A stretch of DNA of 22,642 bases from a virus: IMG/VR virus record IMGVR_UViG_3300032285_000310, positions 1 to 22,642 of that record. The stretch is one strand, 5' to 3'. The notes beneath the pieces were generated by a model. The model was not told the DNA's origin and did not search any database. It saw nothing but the letters and a program-made list of their open reading frames with translations. The stretch's first letter is position 1. Each line of letters begins with the position of its first letter. The position numbers were made by a program, and so were the translations under genes. Of the stretch, positions 1 through 7,796 are shown piece by piece.

Positions 1-1
1 T

Positions 2-121
2 ACGGGCGGGTCAATTAGCAATGTAACGATCAACAATTCCACCATTGGGCTTACAGTTCCAGCAGCGGGTAAATTCACCGATTTCACGGCCTTAAATGGT
101 GTCAAAGGGGGTACGTTTTGA
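2..121 (+). CDS. C-terminal end of a virion/tail-type protein (partial)
   Basis: An open frame runs in from the left edge and stops with TGA at 119-121, giving 39 residues that end in GVKGGTF. The visible part is rich in T, S, N, I and V and has no charged clusters, as expected for a beta-structured virion protein. It directly precedes a cupin-like gene and the ejection-protein block, so a tail or head-to-tail protein is likely. The 5' end lies outside the window and the family cannot be named. The downstream gene starts inside this stop codon (TTGA), showing translational coupling. Confidence 0.6.
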   Translation, partial: TGGSISNVTINNSTIGLTVPAAGKFTDFTALNGVKGGTF

Positions 122-570
122 ACGACCTTGATTTGCCTAGCCATGTCTCACGGGAACAGGTAGAACGCCTCCAAGCGGAAATGGCAACTATGCCACAGGC
201 AGAATTGGTGACAGAACACCAGTTTAGCCCTGGGATGTATATGCGAAAGCTGTACCGCCCTGCTGGGACGCTGATTGTGGGCAAAGTTCATAAAGAACCC
301 CACTTCTTTTTATGTGCTAAAGGCGAGATAATCGCATGGACAGAAAGCGGCATGAAGCGCCTCCAGGCGGGGGATGTGATCGAATCCAAGCCTGGGACAA
401 AGCGGGTGACTCTGGCTGTGACTGATGCCATCGGCATTACGATTCACAGAACTGATAAAACCGATCTTGACGAGATTGAAGCCGAATTGATTGAGCCAGA
501 CCCATCAGCGTTGTTTGATGCTAGGAACAACCTAAAAATAACTGTTGATGAAAATAGGGGATTGATATGA
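118..570 (+). CDS. Cupin-like (RmlC-type jelly roll) phage protein
   Basis: 150 aa, TTG start overlapping the previous TGA, with a G-rich ribosome site (AAGGGGG) about 8 nt upstream. Residues about 40-115 form alternating short beta strands with the cupin-like pattern PAGTLIVGKVHKEPHFF, then a G-rich turn (CAKGEIIAW), then a second half (LQAGDVIESKPGTKRV), followed by a conserved-looking HRTDKTDLDEIE segment. Small proteins of this shape are common beside podovirus structural genes. The two histidines in VHKEPH could bind a metal or only stabilise the fold. Enzymatic activity is not shown; a minor virion or assembly role is equally possible. The last codons overlap the next ATG (ATGA). Confidence 0.65.
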   Translation: MNDLDLPSHVSREQVERLQAEMATMPQAELVTEHQFSPGMYMRKLYRPAGTLIVGKVHKEPHFFLCAKGEIIAWTESGMKRLQAGDVIESKPGTKRVTLAVTDAIGITIHRTDKTDLDEIEAELIEPDPSALFDARNNLKITVDENRGLI

Positions 571-1358
571 CTTGGATTGTTTCAGCAATTGGGCCAACTG
601 GCACTGCTCTTTTGGGCGCTGGATTACTTGGTGCTTATGGAAGTAGCCAACAAGCTGGCGCGGCTACATCTGCCGCTAATCAGCAATACCAAGCCACCCA
701 GGATGCCGCCCGTCAACAGCGGGAAATGTTTGACATTCTGAACAAACAGCAAGAGCCTTACCGCCAAGCTGGTTATGGCGCTTTGTCGCAAATCAGCACA
801 ATGTTGCCTGATTTCACCAAGATGCCAGAGGCATACAGGGATTTCACTGCTGCTGATCTTAAAACAAACCTTGCCCCAAACTATCAATTTATGCTTGGGC
901 AGGGGCTTGGTGCAACCCGACAGGGGTTGAATGTGGGCGGCGGTGGGTCTAATGTTGAGCGAGGCGGAATTAAATTTGCCGAGGATTACGCAAGCAATGC
1001 CTATCAAAACGCCCTGCAAAACTATATGTCGCAAAAAGCCCAAGGGTTTAACCAGCAGCAAACTGGCCTTGGAAACGTTTACAACCGATTGGCAGGAATT
1101 GCGGGTATTGGACAAACCGCCACAGGCCAAACGTCTGCATTAGGGCAAAGCACCGCTGGCAACATTGGTCAATTGGGCGTTGGTGGCGCATCTGCCATCG
1201 GCGCTGGTCAGATCGGGTCTGCAAACGCTATGGCGGGGGGATTGCAAGGGGTTGGCAACGCAATATCTTTGGCTGGCTTATTAAGACCACAAACACCTGC
1301 TGCGCCAACTGGATATGGAACACAAATTCCAACGTCTTATACATCAAATATTGGATAA
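567..1358 (+). CDS. Probable internal virion/DNA ejection protein (P22 gp7 position)
   Basis: 263 aa. A hydrophobic, Gly/Ala-rich N-terminus (about residues 8-25, GPTGTALLGAGLLGAYG) is followed by a Gln/Ala-rich coiled region (ANQQYQATQDAARQQREM), a central conserved-looking core (LAPNYQFMLGQGLGATRQ) and a long Gly/Ala/Gln-rich C-terminal half with a hydrophobic stretch near 205-235. This architecture, and its place as first of three large genes behind tail genes and before lysis genes, match the P22-type ejection proteins that leave the virion with the DNA and help build the envelope channel. Assignment rests on architecture and synteny. Start ATG overlaps the upstream TGA. Confidence 0.6.
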   Translation: MTWIVSAIGPTGTALLGAGLLGAYGSSQQAGAATSAANQQYQATQDAARQQREMFDILNKQQEPYRQAGYGALSQISTMLPDFTKMPEAYRDFTAADLKTNLAPNYQFMLGQGLGATRQGLNVGGGGSNVERGGIKFAEDYASNAYQNALQNYMSQKAQGFNQQQTGLGNVYNRLAGIAGIGQTATGQTSALGQSTAGNIGQLGVGGASAIGAGQIGSANAMAGGLQGVGNAISLAGLLRPQTPAAPTGYGTQIPTSYTSNIG

Positions 1359-1366
1359 GGCAAAAA

Positions 1367-2881
1367 ATGGCAACTTTTAATGTCCCAATGCTTGGCACAG
1401 AAATTAAGCCTGTGCCCCAGACTTCCCTTGCCGATATGCTTGGCATTGCAAGGGGGGCGCAAGCCTATCAGCAAGCCGAACAGATCAACCCGCTGGCGCT
1501 ACAACAACAGCAACAAGCCGCCCGAACAGGACAAATTGCTTTGTCTGTTGAAGAACAAAAAGACTTAGAGCGCAAAAATCTTCAATATTTGATTGGCAAA
1601 GAACCACAAAAGTTAATGACAAATGGTGTTTATGACCCACCAAAAGCTATATCTGAAATTTTAAAAATAGCGCCATTGACAGGTATGGCACAGCTTAAAG
1701 ACATAGCGGGTTCGTTTGGCGCACAGGAAGGTTTCAAGACCGCTGAAACGGGCACTCAATCCGCACAAATGGATTTTGCCAATAAACAAGTGCTTGGCGT
1801 TGCTAGTCGTTTGACTGGGCTAATTAACAACCCATTGATCATTGCGGCAGAGCAAAACCCTAACGAAATAGACAAAGACAAACTGACAGCAAGGGTCAAA
1901 AAGTACGCTGAAGAACAAGCGGTTGCCTTGGGTATCCCTAAAGAAAAAGCAGATCAATTGATTGGCCCATATCTTGAGCAAGCCGCAACCAACCCAGCGG
2001 GATTGCGTCAATTCTTAAAAGATAAATTATTGGCAACCCTTGACCAAGGTTCAAGATTGACCGCAATGCAACCAACTGGAATTGGTGTAAACACAGGCGC
2101 TGGTGGCGCTACTGTGCAAACAGGTTTGTTTGGTCAACAACCGCCTGGAACGGCATTGCCTGGAACTACATTTGAAACACAACTGCCGCCAACAACTGAA
2201 ATTGTTAATCCAATCACGGGTGCAAAAAAATTGATTGGCCCAATGTCAATGCGGCCCAAAGAAGACTTAACCACAGGTCTTGGCCCTGCACAAACCAGTT
2301 TGCTTGGCGCAAGCGGAACAAACATTTCAGAAGATTTCAAAACCACTATGGCAGATGCCGCACAAGCGCCAACACGCATTGCCACATTACAAGGCATTAA
2401 GAAACTTGCGCCAGAAGCATTTGTCGGCGTTGGTGGCGCACGAAAAGAATTGGCAGCGGGTATTGCTGGCGCTGTTGGGTGGAACATATATGATGCCGAA
2501 AAAACTGCTACTGATGAATTGGCAAAAAATACCAATTTGTTAACTTTGGCGGGTGGCAATACAGATGCGGCTAGGGCAATTGCTGAAGCCGCCAATCCTA
2601 ATAAAAAGATGACTGTACAAGCCTTGAAAGATGTTACCGATCAATTAATTGGCATGGAAAAAATGAAATTGGCAAGGGCAAATTTCTTATCGCCTGTTCA
2701 AAATGATGCGGCACAATTTACGCAAAGACAGCAACAATTCAACACTCTTGCAGATTACAGGCTATTTCAAGACATGACACCAGAGAACGTTGCAAAACTT
2801 AAAGCATCTATGTCGCCAACACAACAAGCTGAAATGAGTGCCAAAATTAGGCAAGCCAAACAGTTGGGGATAATTCCATAA
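1367..2881 (+). CDS. Probable internal virion/ejection protein (P22 gp20 position)
   Basis: 504 aa, starting 8 nt after the previous gene. It is predicted to be mostly helical, with Gln-rich segments (ALQQQQQAARTGQIALSVEEQ, about residues 44-64), a Gly/Pro/Thr-rich linker about 220-300, and a helical C-terminus (MTPENVAKLKASMSPTQQAEM) ending in AKQLGIIP. No enzyme motif was found. The size, the low-complexity helical composition and the position as second of three fit a virion protein ejected with DNA. Its stop codon overlaps the next start by one base (TAATG). It could also be an internal core protein with another role. Confidence 0.55.
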   Translation: MATFNVPMLGTEIKPVPQTSLADMLGIARGAQAYQQAEQINPLALQQQQQAARTGQIALSVEEQKDLERKNLQYLIGKEPQKLMTNGVYDPPKAISEILKIAPLTGMAQLKDIAGSFGAQEGFKTAETGTQSAQMDFANKQVLGVASRLTGLINNPLIIAAEQNPNEIDKDKLTARVKKYAEEQAVALGIPKEKADQLIGPYLEQAATNPAGLRQFLKDKLLATLDQGSRLTAMQPTGIGVNTGAGGATVQTGLFGQQPPGTALPGTTFETQLPPTTEIVNPITGAKKLIGPMSMRPKEDLTTGLGPAQTSLLGASGTNISEDFKTTMADAAQAPTRIATLQGIKKLAPEAFVGVGGARKELAAGIAGAVGWNIYDAEKTATDELAKNTNLLTLAGGNTDAARAIAEAANPNKKMTVQALKDVTDQLIGMEKMKLARANFLSPVQNDAAQFTQRQQQFNTLADYRLFQDMTPENVAKLKASMSPTQQAEMSAKIRQAKQLGIIP

Positions 2882-5352
2882 TGGCAACACTCGCTGAACT
2901 TTGGGATGCGCCAGCAGACACATCCTCTACTCGCATACCCCCTAATGTGCAAGCACAGCGAGATCAGGGGGCGTTGGCTATTCAGCAAGCTGAATTAAGA
3001 AAAGCACAAGCAGATTTAGCCAAAGCAACTGACCCGATGCAAAAATTGCGGTTAGAAGCAGACATTGCTGGATTGACCAGGGAAATATCCCGTGCGCCAG
3101 CAAACAAAGGCGCGACTATGGCTGCACCTGTTGCACCAGCCGACCAAGCTATGGCGCAACCATCCGCAGAACCAACGGCGCAGGGCACAACCTTGGCTGA
3201 TCTTTGGGAATCTACGCCAGCTTACAAAAAGCCAGAGTCCAAAAAAACTGCCACATTTGCTGGCACAAGGGGCGACACAGGCATATCTGGTGATGTGAGT
3301 TTGCGCCAGCTAAAAGAAAAATTTTTAGGCAAGTCACAACCTGTCAATCCAGAAGATTACAAGAACCTAGAAAAAACACTTAGACCTGGAGATCAATCAG
3401 CAGATTTGCGGCCTTTGTATGAAGTGCCAAGGGCTATTGCACAGAATCTAGCGGCAACAGTTGCTGGAGGATATGCTGGTTTAAAAGCTGGTTCTTTTGA
3501 ACAAGCAAATGCAATACAAAAAGAAATCCAAGACAAATACGGGTATGAGCCTAGTTCGCCCATATCCAAAAAAGTTCTTGAATTGTTGAATTTGCCTGTG
3601 GAATATATTGTTCAACCAGTTGGCAAATTTGCTGGTGACATAGCCCAATCTGTCACAGGTTCGCCTATGGTTGGCGGTATTATTGCTGGCGCTGTGGAAA
3701 CCGCACCCATGTTGTTGGGTTTGCGTAGAAGTCCACCAGTGGCAAAACCAGCAGGAACGATTGAAAATGTTTCACTTTTGGAACGGCAAAAAGCGGCAAT
3801 GTCTGACCCCAATTTGCCGCCATCAGTACGGGCGGCAGTAGCAGAAAAAACCGCCAAGGGTGAGGTAATGACACCCGAGCAAATCCAAGCGCTACAAGCC
3901 CAATTTGAGGCCAGCAAAGGGCAGATTAAACCCACATCACCATTAACACCAGCGGTAGGGGCAACGGCGGCGGCGGTCACTGGGGCGCAACCATTGAAAA
4001 GCGTGGGGGCGGCGGCTGTGCCTGATGCCACAACCATCAAGCAAGCGTTAACGGCGGCAAGCCCAGAACTTCAAAAAGCAATTTCTTCAATTCCTGTTGA
4101 CAAAGTTAATATCCCAACATTGATGCGCCATATTGAAGCTGATTCTTTGGGAATTCGTTTGACAGAAGGCCAAGCAACTAGCGACATTATTAAAATTTCA
4201 CAAGAACAAAACCGCAGGGGTAAAGACCCAGAATTAGCGCGGCGGTTTAATGAGCAAAACGGGCAATTGATTGAAGCCATAAATAATATTCGACAAAATG
4301 CCGCCCCTGATGTGTATGGCACTAAAACCATTGAGAACAGTCAGGCCATCATTGATCGATACAAAACGATGGATGAGGCTAGTAATGTGGGCATTCGGGA
4401 TGCGTATAAAAAATTAGAACAAGCTAACGGCGGCAAATTCCCTGTGGATGGGGTTGCCCTTGCCAACAATGCAGAGGCGCTTTTAGGTAAAAAACTTAAA
4501 TCAGAGTTTTTGCCATCGTCCATCAAATCGCAGTTGGACAGGTTTAAAGCTGGCGAACCCATGACCTTTGAACAGTTTGAGGCCATGAGGACAAACATTG
4601 CTGCTGAAATTCGCAAGGCCGAGCGTAGTGGGGATGGCAATGCAGAAATGGCATTAAGTCTTGTGCGTCAAACATTAGAGGATTTGCCTTTAGAAAAAGG
4701 CGCTGCTGGCGCTTTGAAGCCCATAGCAGACCAAGCTAGATCACTTGCCAAACAGCGTTTCAAAATGCTTGAAAAAGACCCTGCTTACAAAGCGGCGGTT
4801 AACGACACGGTGGCGGCTGATAAGTACATTGACAAGTTTGTGATCAATGGCGTTAACAAAAACATCCGCACAATGGTTGATCACCTTGGGCGCAATTCTG
4901 AGGCCCACCAGCATATGGCGGCTGGCACAACCAACTGGCTAAAAGACAAAGCTGGCATCGTTGATGAAACAGGTAATTTTAGTCAGGCAGCTTACAACAG
5001 GGCTTTGAAGAAACTGGATGATGTCAACAACTTGCAAGAAATCTACACGCCAGAGGCAGCGGGTCAGTTAAAAACTTTGGGTAATGTGGCCCGATACACA
5101 CAATTTCAGCCTCGCGGTGCGTTTGTGAACAATTCCAACACCTTGGTCGGCGCTATGGCAGACAAGGCCGCTTATTTGATGGAACATGGCGCAAACATTG
5201 TCGGTGGTGGCAAGTTTGGCATTCCAGTTGGTTCAATTGTGCGGGGCAAAGTGCAAGAATTTAAAGCAGGAAAAGAAACTGAAAAATCATTAGAACTTGG
5301 CGCTGGCACTAAGCAAACAGGCAAAAACAAACTTGAAGATTTGAACAAGTGA
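2881..5352 (+). CDS. Large internal virion/ejection protein (P22 gp16 position)
   Basis: 823 aa. The N-terminus carries two copies of a short motif, TLAELWDAPA (about residues 3-12) and TLADLWESTPA (about 104-114), separated by a helical and Ala/Pro-rich linker. Then come a Gly/Ala-rich hydrophobic zone (about 260-280, VGGIIAGAVETAPMLLG), an Ala/Val-rich stretch (about 355-385) and a long helical C-terminal half with many charged heptads. Neither a lytic transglycosylase nor a peptidase signature was recognised. Being the largest and last gene of the block supports the role of P22 gp16, a protein injected into the host. The stop overlaps the next gene's GTG. Confidence 0.55.
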   Translation: MATLAELWDAPADTSSTRIPPNVQAQRDQGALAIQQAELRKAQADLAKATDPMQKLRLEADIAGLTREISRAPANKGATMAAPVAPADQAMAQPSAEPTAQGTTLADLWESTPAYKKPESKKTATFAGTRGDTGISGDVSLRQLKEKFLGKSQPVNPEDYKNLEKTLRPGDQSADLRPLYEVPRAIAQNLAATVAGGYAGLKAGSFEQANAIQKEIQDKYGYEPSSPISKKVLELLNLPVEYIVQPVGKFAGDIAQSVTGSPMVGGIIAGAVETAPMLLGLRRSPPVAKPAGTIENVSLLERQKAAMSDPNLPPSVRAAVAEKTAKGEVMTPEQIQALQAQFEASKGQIKPTSPLTPAVGATAAAVTGAQPLKSVGAAAVPDATTIKQALTAASPELQKAISSIPVDKVNIPTLMRHIEADSLGIRLTEGQATSDIIKISQEQNRRGKDPELARRFNEQNGQLIEAINNIRQNAAPDVYGTKTIENSQAIIDRYKTMDEASNVGIRDAYKKLEQANGGKFPVDGVALANNAEALLGKKLKSEFLPSSIKSQLDRFKAGEPMTFEQFEAMRTNIAAEIRKAERSGDGNAEMALSLVRQTLEDLPLEKGAAGALKPIADQARSLAKQRFKMLEKDPAYKAAVNDTVAADKYIDKFVINGVNKNIRTMVDHLGRNSEAHQHMAAGTTNWLKDKAGIVDETGNFSQAAYNRALKKLDDVNNLQEIYTPEAAGQLKTLGNVARYTQFQPRGAFVNNSNTLVGAMADKAAYLMEHGANIVGGGKFGIPVGSIVRGKVQEFKAGKETEKSLELGAGTKQTGKNKLEDLNK

Positions 5353-5582
5353 TGGCAGACATTGACCTAGTTAAATACGGCGTTCTTTGGCAAAAGGTCG
5401 AGGACTACGAGCGCCGATTTGATGACATGGACAAAAAGATGACCAAGATGGAAGGCCAGCTAGAACAACTGGTTGCCCTTGCCAATCAGGGTCGAGGGGG
5501 GTTCTGGGCTGGCATGGCGCTGGTGTCTGCGCTATCAAGTGCCATTGGGTATGTCTCGCATTGGATAGGCAAATCAAATTGA
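5349..5582 (+). CDS. Small coiled-coil plus membrane-anchor protein, XhlA-like
   Basis: 77 aa. GTG at 5349 overlaps the upstream TGA, and ATG at 5352 follows at once, so either could initiate. Residues about 8-45 form a charged helix (VEDYERRFDDMDKKMTKMEG) typical of a coiled coil. Residues about 50-72 are one hydrophobic segment (FWAGMALVSALSSAIGYV) with a short polar tail. This layout resembles XhlA-type haemolysin/holin-associated proteins. It lies just upstream of the holin and endolysin, which supports a part in lysis or its timing. Its stop codon overlaps the start of the following ATT-initiated gene. Confidence 0.6.
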   Translation: MMADIDLVKYGVLWQKVEDYERRFDDMDKKMTKMEGQLEQLVALANQGRGGFWAGMALVSALSSAIGYVSHWIGKSN

Positions 5583-6147
5583 CCCCATCACAGCGTTTGC
5601 CCTTTGCAAATCAGCCTATGAAGGAATTAAAGGTTGTGTCGCTGTCTATCAGGACTTAAAAAAAACTGGTAACGACCTAACCAAAATCACCAGCGAGGTC
5701 GGTGGGGCGCTGTCAAACTTCTTTAAGGGCCAAGCCGAACTGGAATCTGGGCATGAAAAAGCAGAGGTTCAACGGGAAGAAAACAAACGCAAAGGAATCA
5801 AGGACGATCTAGCCACCCAAGCCATTGATAACGTCATGTATTTGCGCCAGACTAAGCAGTTCTATGCCGATCTTGAGAGAATGGTGCGATGGGATATGGG
5901 GCAACCTGACCTATGGCATGAAATCGTTGATGAATATCAGCGGTTACTTGATCAAAAGGCAGAGGACAATGCAAGGGAACTGCACAAAAAACGGGTGGCA
6001 GAATGGCGGCGACAAAGGTTAAAAAATCAGATACTGGACAGGCTTTTGGAAACGGCGGCGGTGGCTTTCGTGGTCGCCTACCTGATTTCCCTAATGTGGT
6101 TGATAAGCCTACACCATCGGGGCCAACTGGATACCTACTTGTCTTGA
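5578..6147 (+). CDS. Membrane-anchored helical phage protein, apparent ATT start
   Basis: 189 aa if translation begins at ATT 5578. The frame has a stop (TAG) at 5566-5568 and no ATG, GTG or TTG until ATG 5836, which would discard 86 good residues. The predicted start MDPITAFALCKSAYEGIK matches the N-terminus I recall for a widespread podovirus family (MDPIT...), and ATT sits in an ATTGA stop/start overlap exactly like the ATGA junctions elsewhere here. A weak AGG lies 8 nt upstream. The protein has a helical charged middle (AELESGHEKAEVQREENKRK) and one membrane segment near the C-terminus (about 158-180, AAVAFVVAYLISLMWLI). It sits in the lysis region; function unknown. Its last 145 nt overlap the next gene. 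Confidence 0.7.
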   Translation: MDPITAFALCKSAYEGIKGCVAVYQDLKKTGNDLTKITSEVGGALSNFFKGQAELESGHEKAEVQREENKRKGIKDDLATQAIDNVMYLRQTKQFYADLERMVRWDMGQPDLWHEIVDEYQRLLDQKAEDNARELHKKRVAEWRRQRLKNQILDRLLETAAVAFVVAYLISLMWLISLHHRGQLDTYLS

Positions 6148-6317
6148 TTTTGTTTGCGCTAGTTTTTGTGCTGATCATTCCCTTAGTGGGGTTGATGTAT
6201 GTTGACACAATGGTTGTGAAGCGAGAGGCCAAAGCCCAGATGGAGAAAACCGAAAAACTTCAAAAGCAAATTGAAGCTGAAAGGAAAAAAGATGGAAACC
6301 CTACTAAACCTCCTTAA
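6003..6317 (+). CDS. Small single-span membrane protein with C-terminal coiled coil
   Basis: 104 aa. A basic, Gly-rich N-terminus (QAFGNGGGGFRGRLPDFPNV) is followed by one long hydrophobic segment at about residues 43-68 (GYLLVLILFALVFVLIIPL) and a charged helix (KREAKAQMEKTEKLQKQIEA). The first 145 nt lie inside the preceding gene in another frame, yet the predicted protein is well structured across the overlap, and the hydrophobic core lies just past it. The form resembles an inner-membrane spanin subunit, but no partner lipoprotein lies beside or within it, so that role is only a possibility. The end overlaps the holin start by 26 nt. Confidence 0.6.
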   Translation: MAATKVKKSDTGQAFGNGGGGFRGRLPDFPNVVDKPTPSGPTGYLLVLILFALVFVLIIPLVGLMYVDTMVVKREAKAQMEKTEKLQKQIEAERKKDGNPTKPP

Positions 6318-6786
6318 GAATGCAGCGCCAGGACTAGCAACAATTGTTGCTGGGCCATTGGGCGGTATGGCGGTGTCTGCCATAGCGAGCAAGCTGGGCG
6401 TTTCTGATACTGTTGCCGCTGTAACACAAGCCTTGCAAGCAGACCCAGAGGCGGCGTTAAAGCTGGCAGAGATTGACTTAAAGCAATTTCAGCTTGAAAA
6501 CGATGACCGCGCCAGCGCCCGTCATATGCAAGAAGTGGCACTTCAGCAAGAATCTTGGTTTGCCAAAAACTTTCTATATTTGTTTACCGCCACTTGGTCA
6601 ATTTTTGCAATGGTGTTTTTTGCAATGGCATCGTTTTATTCCATACCAGAGGCCAATACCCGAATTGTTGACACCATCATTGGTGTGCTGATTGGTACAG
6701 TTTTGACTGGATTCTTTAACTTCTTTTTTGGTTCATCTAAGGGAAGCAAAGATAAAACCGATGCGCTTGTAAAAGGTTTGAAATGA
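6292..6786 (+). CDS. Holin, GTA/3TM-holin-like
   Basis: 164 aa from ATG 6292, chosen over an in-frame TTG at 6271 because AAGGA lies 6 nt before it. Residues about 12-35 are Gly/Ala-rich and weakly hydrophobic (GLATIVAGPLGGMAVSAIA). Residues 37-88 form a charged helix. Two clear membrane spans follow at about 94-116 (FLYLFTATWSIFAMVFFAM) and 124-147 (IVDTIIGVLIGTVLTGFF), then a basic tail (SSKGSKDK). This agrees with three-span holins found next to endolysins. The likely role is timed permeabilisation of the inner membrane. Its stop overlaps the endolysin ATG (ATGA), so the two are coupled. Confidence 0.7.
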   Translation: METLLNLLKNAAPGLATIVAGPLGGMAVSAIASKLGVSDTVAAVTQALQADPEAALKLAEIDLKQFQLENDDRASARHMQEVALQQESWFAKNFLYLFTATWSIFAMVFFAMASFYSIPEANTRIVDTIIGVLIGTVLTGFFNFFFGSSKGSKDKTDALVKGLK

Positions 6787-7223
6787 ACCTATCAACCCAT
6801 TTCACTTTGGAAGAATTGACGATCACAGATCATCGGGAACTGGAGAACACACCAAATGAAACTGAACTTGCAAACCTTAAAAGATTGGCTGAATTCCTTG
6901 AAACAGTCAAAACTGTACTTGGCGGCAAACCGATCATGGTTAACTCTGCGTTCCGCAGTAAAGCGGTTAACGATGCGGTAGGGTCTAAAGACACAAGCCA
7001 ACACCGAATCGGTTGTGCTGCCGATATTCGTGTACCTGGGCTAACCCCTGATGAAGTGGTCAAGACCATCATTGCCTCTGGAATTGGCTACGATCAAGTT
7101 ATTCGAGAGTTTGACCGCTGGACACACATATCTATCCCCAATGCTGGCGCACCCCGCAAACAGGCTTTAATCATTGATAAAGCAGGGACACGCGTTTATT
7201 CTTCCATCCAGAGCAGTATCTGA
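6783..7223 (+). CDS. Endolysin, M15-type zinc D-Ala-D-Ala peptidase
   Basis: 146 aa. The M15 zinc site is complete: VNSAFRSKAVNDAVG (about residues 53-67) leads to SQHRIGCAADI with ligands His74 and Asp81, and WTHIS supplies His115. This family cleaves peptide cross-bridges of peptidoglycan, and the protein would act in the periplasm once the holin opens the membrane. No signal peptide is visible. It is the last rightward gene of the lysis block. The 3' end overlaps by 28 nt the end of a convergent small gene on the other strand. The identification is firm at family level. Confidence 0.9.
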   Translation: MNLSTHFTLEELTITDHRELENTPNETELANLKRLAEFLETVKTVLGGKPIMVNSAFRSKAVNDAVGSKDTSQHRIGCAADIRVPGLTPDEVVKTIIASGIGYDQVIREFDRWTHISIPNAGAPRKQALIIDKAGTRVYSSIQSSI

Positions 7224-7291
7224 ACGAATAGCCAACCCACCACAATGGAGATGGCGGCGCCCAGGCACAGGATTAAAAACAATCCGATCAC
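7196..7291 (-). CDS. Very small single-span membrane protein
   Basis: 31 aa from GTG 7291, ending at TAA 7196-7198. Nearly all of it is one hydrophobic helix (VIGLFLILCLGAAISIVVGW). The GTG overlaps the end of the previous leftward gene (ATGTGA), which suits coupled translation. The end runs into the convergent endolysin gene. No lipobox was seen. Too short to assign by family. The coupled start and clean hydrophobic profile are the only support. Confidence 0.4.
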   Translation of the reverse strand: MIGLFLILCLGAAISIVVGWLFVQILLWMEE

Positions 7292-7440
7292 ATAACCCCC
7301 CGCATTTCCCAACCTGCTAGAAAGTAACTCCATCGACCTTGCATGGCAGGGTTGGCATATCTGCCTTTGACCATCTTTAAATCATCTTCTGTGTAGCCTT
7401 TGCCCGTCATTAGGGCAATAAACACTTGTCTAGCTTTCAT
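7288..7440 (-). CDS. Small hypothetical phage protein
   Basis: 50 aa, MKARQVFIALMTGKGYTEDD at the N-terminus and YFLAGWEMRGVM at the C-terminus. The ATG at 7440 overlaps the TGA of the upstream gene (ATGA), and codon use is coherent throughout. The end, with aromatic residues in a short helix (GRWSYFLAGWEM), is a pattern often seen in small phage early proteins. Function unknown. Confidence 0.6.
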   Translation of the reverse strand: MKARQVFIALMTGKGYTEDDLKMVKGRYANPAMQGRWSYFLAGWEMRGVM

Positions 7441-7796
7441 GTGTTCTTTTCCTTGAGTTTGGCTTCAATCATGAATGCAAATTCCTGTGGCCCCATTCGT
7501 TTGTGAAACGTGTCGTGTATCTCTTGCACTTCTTTCTGAGTCAGCCCTACCCATGTGCGCTGTGCCAATGCTTTCTCTGCTATTAGTTTGGCAAAGGCCA
7601 CAATTTCTGGCTGAACTTCTTTGTGCGTGAACAAGCCAGCCTGTTTAGCCATCTCAATGATTTCATCTTGTGTGATGTTTTCCTTGTTTTCAACATTTTC
7701 AGCATACCTAAGAATTTGGTGTTTGCGTGACCCCTGCAAGCCCCAATAACCTTGTTTGCGACTGAGTTCTTCAAATGCTTCATCTTCTTCATTCAT
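7437..7796 (-). CDS. Hypothetical early protein
   Basis: 119 aa from ATG 7796, which forms an ATGA overlap with the upstream winged-helix gene. An upstream extension in the same frame is less likely. The protein is acidic and helical (MNEEDEAFEELSRKQGYW, then EITQDEI-like and EIVAFAKLIAEKAL helices). It carries WVGLTQKEVQEIHDTFHKR near residues 80-98, a W-GLT-EEV-like segment common in small phage proteins of unknown role. Last but two of the leftward operon. No catalytic motif is visible. Confidence 0.65.
   Translation of the reverse strand: MNEEDEAFEELSRKQGYWGLQGSRKHQILRYAENVENKENITQDEIIEMAKQAGLFTHKEVQPEIVAFAKLIAEKALAQRTWVGLTQKEVQEIHDTFHKRMGPQEFAFMIEAKLKEKNT

Noticed and set aside
624-1130. 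168-codon minus-strand frame inside the first ejection-protein gene
   Set aside because: Antisense shadow of a Gln/Gly-rich gene; no plausible start context and no protein-like domains.
2134-2595. 153-codon minus-strand frame
   Set aside because: Ala/Val/Pro-rich antisense of a repetitive Ala/Gly coding region; expected artefact of codon bias.
6003-6317. Rz/Rz1-type spanin pair in the lysis region
   Set aside because: The membrane-coil protein resembles an inner-membrane spanin, but no lipobox protein is nested in or beside it. The only lipoprotein is in the leftward early operon.
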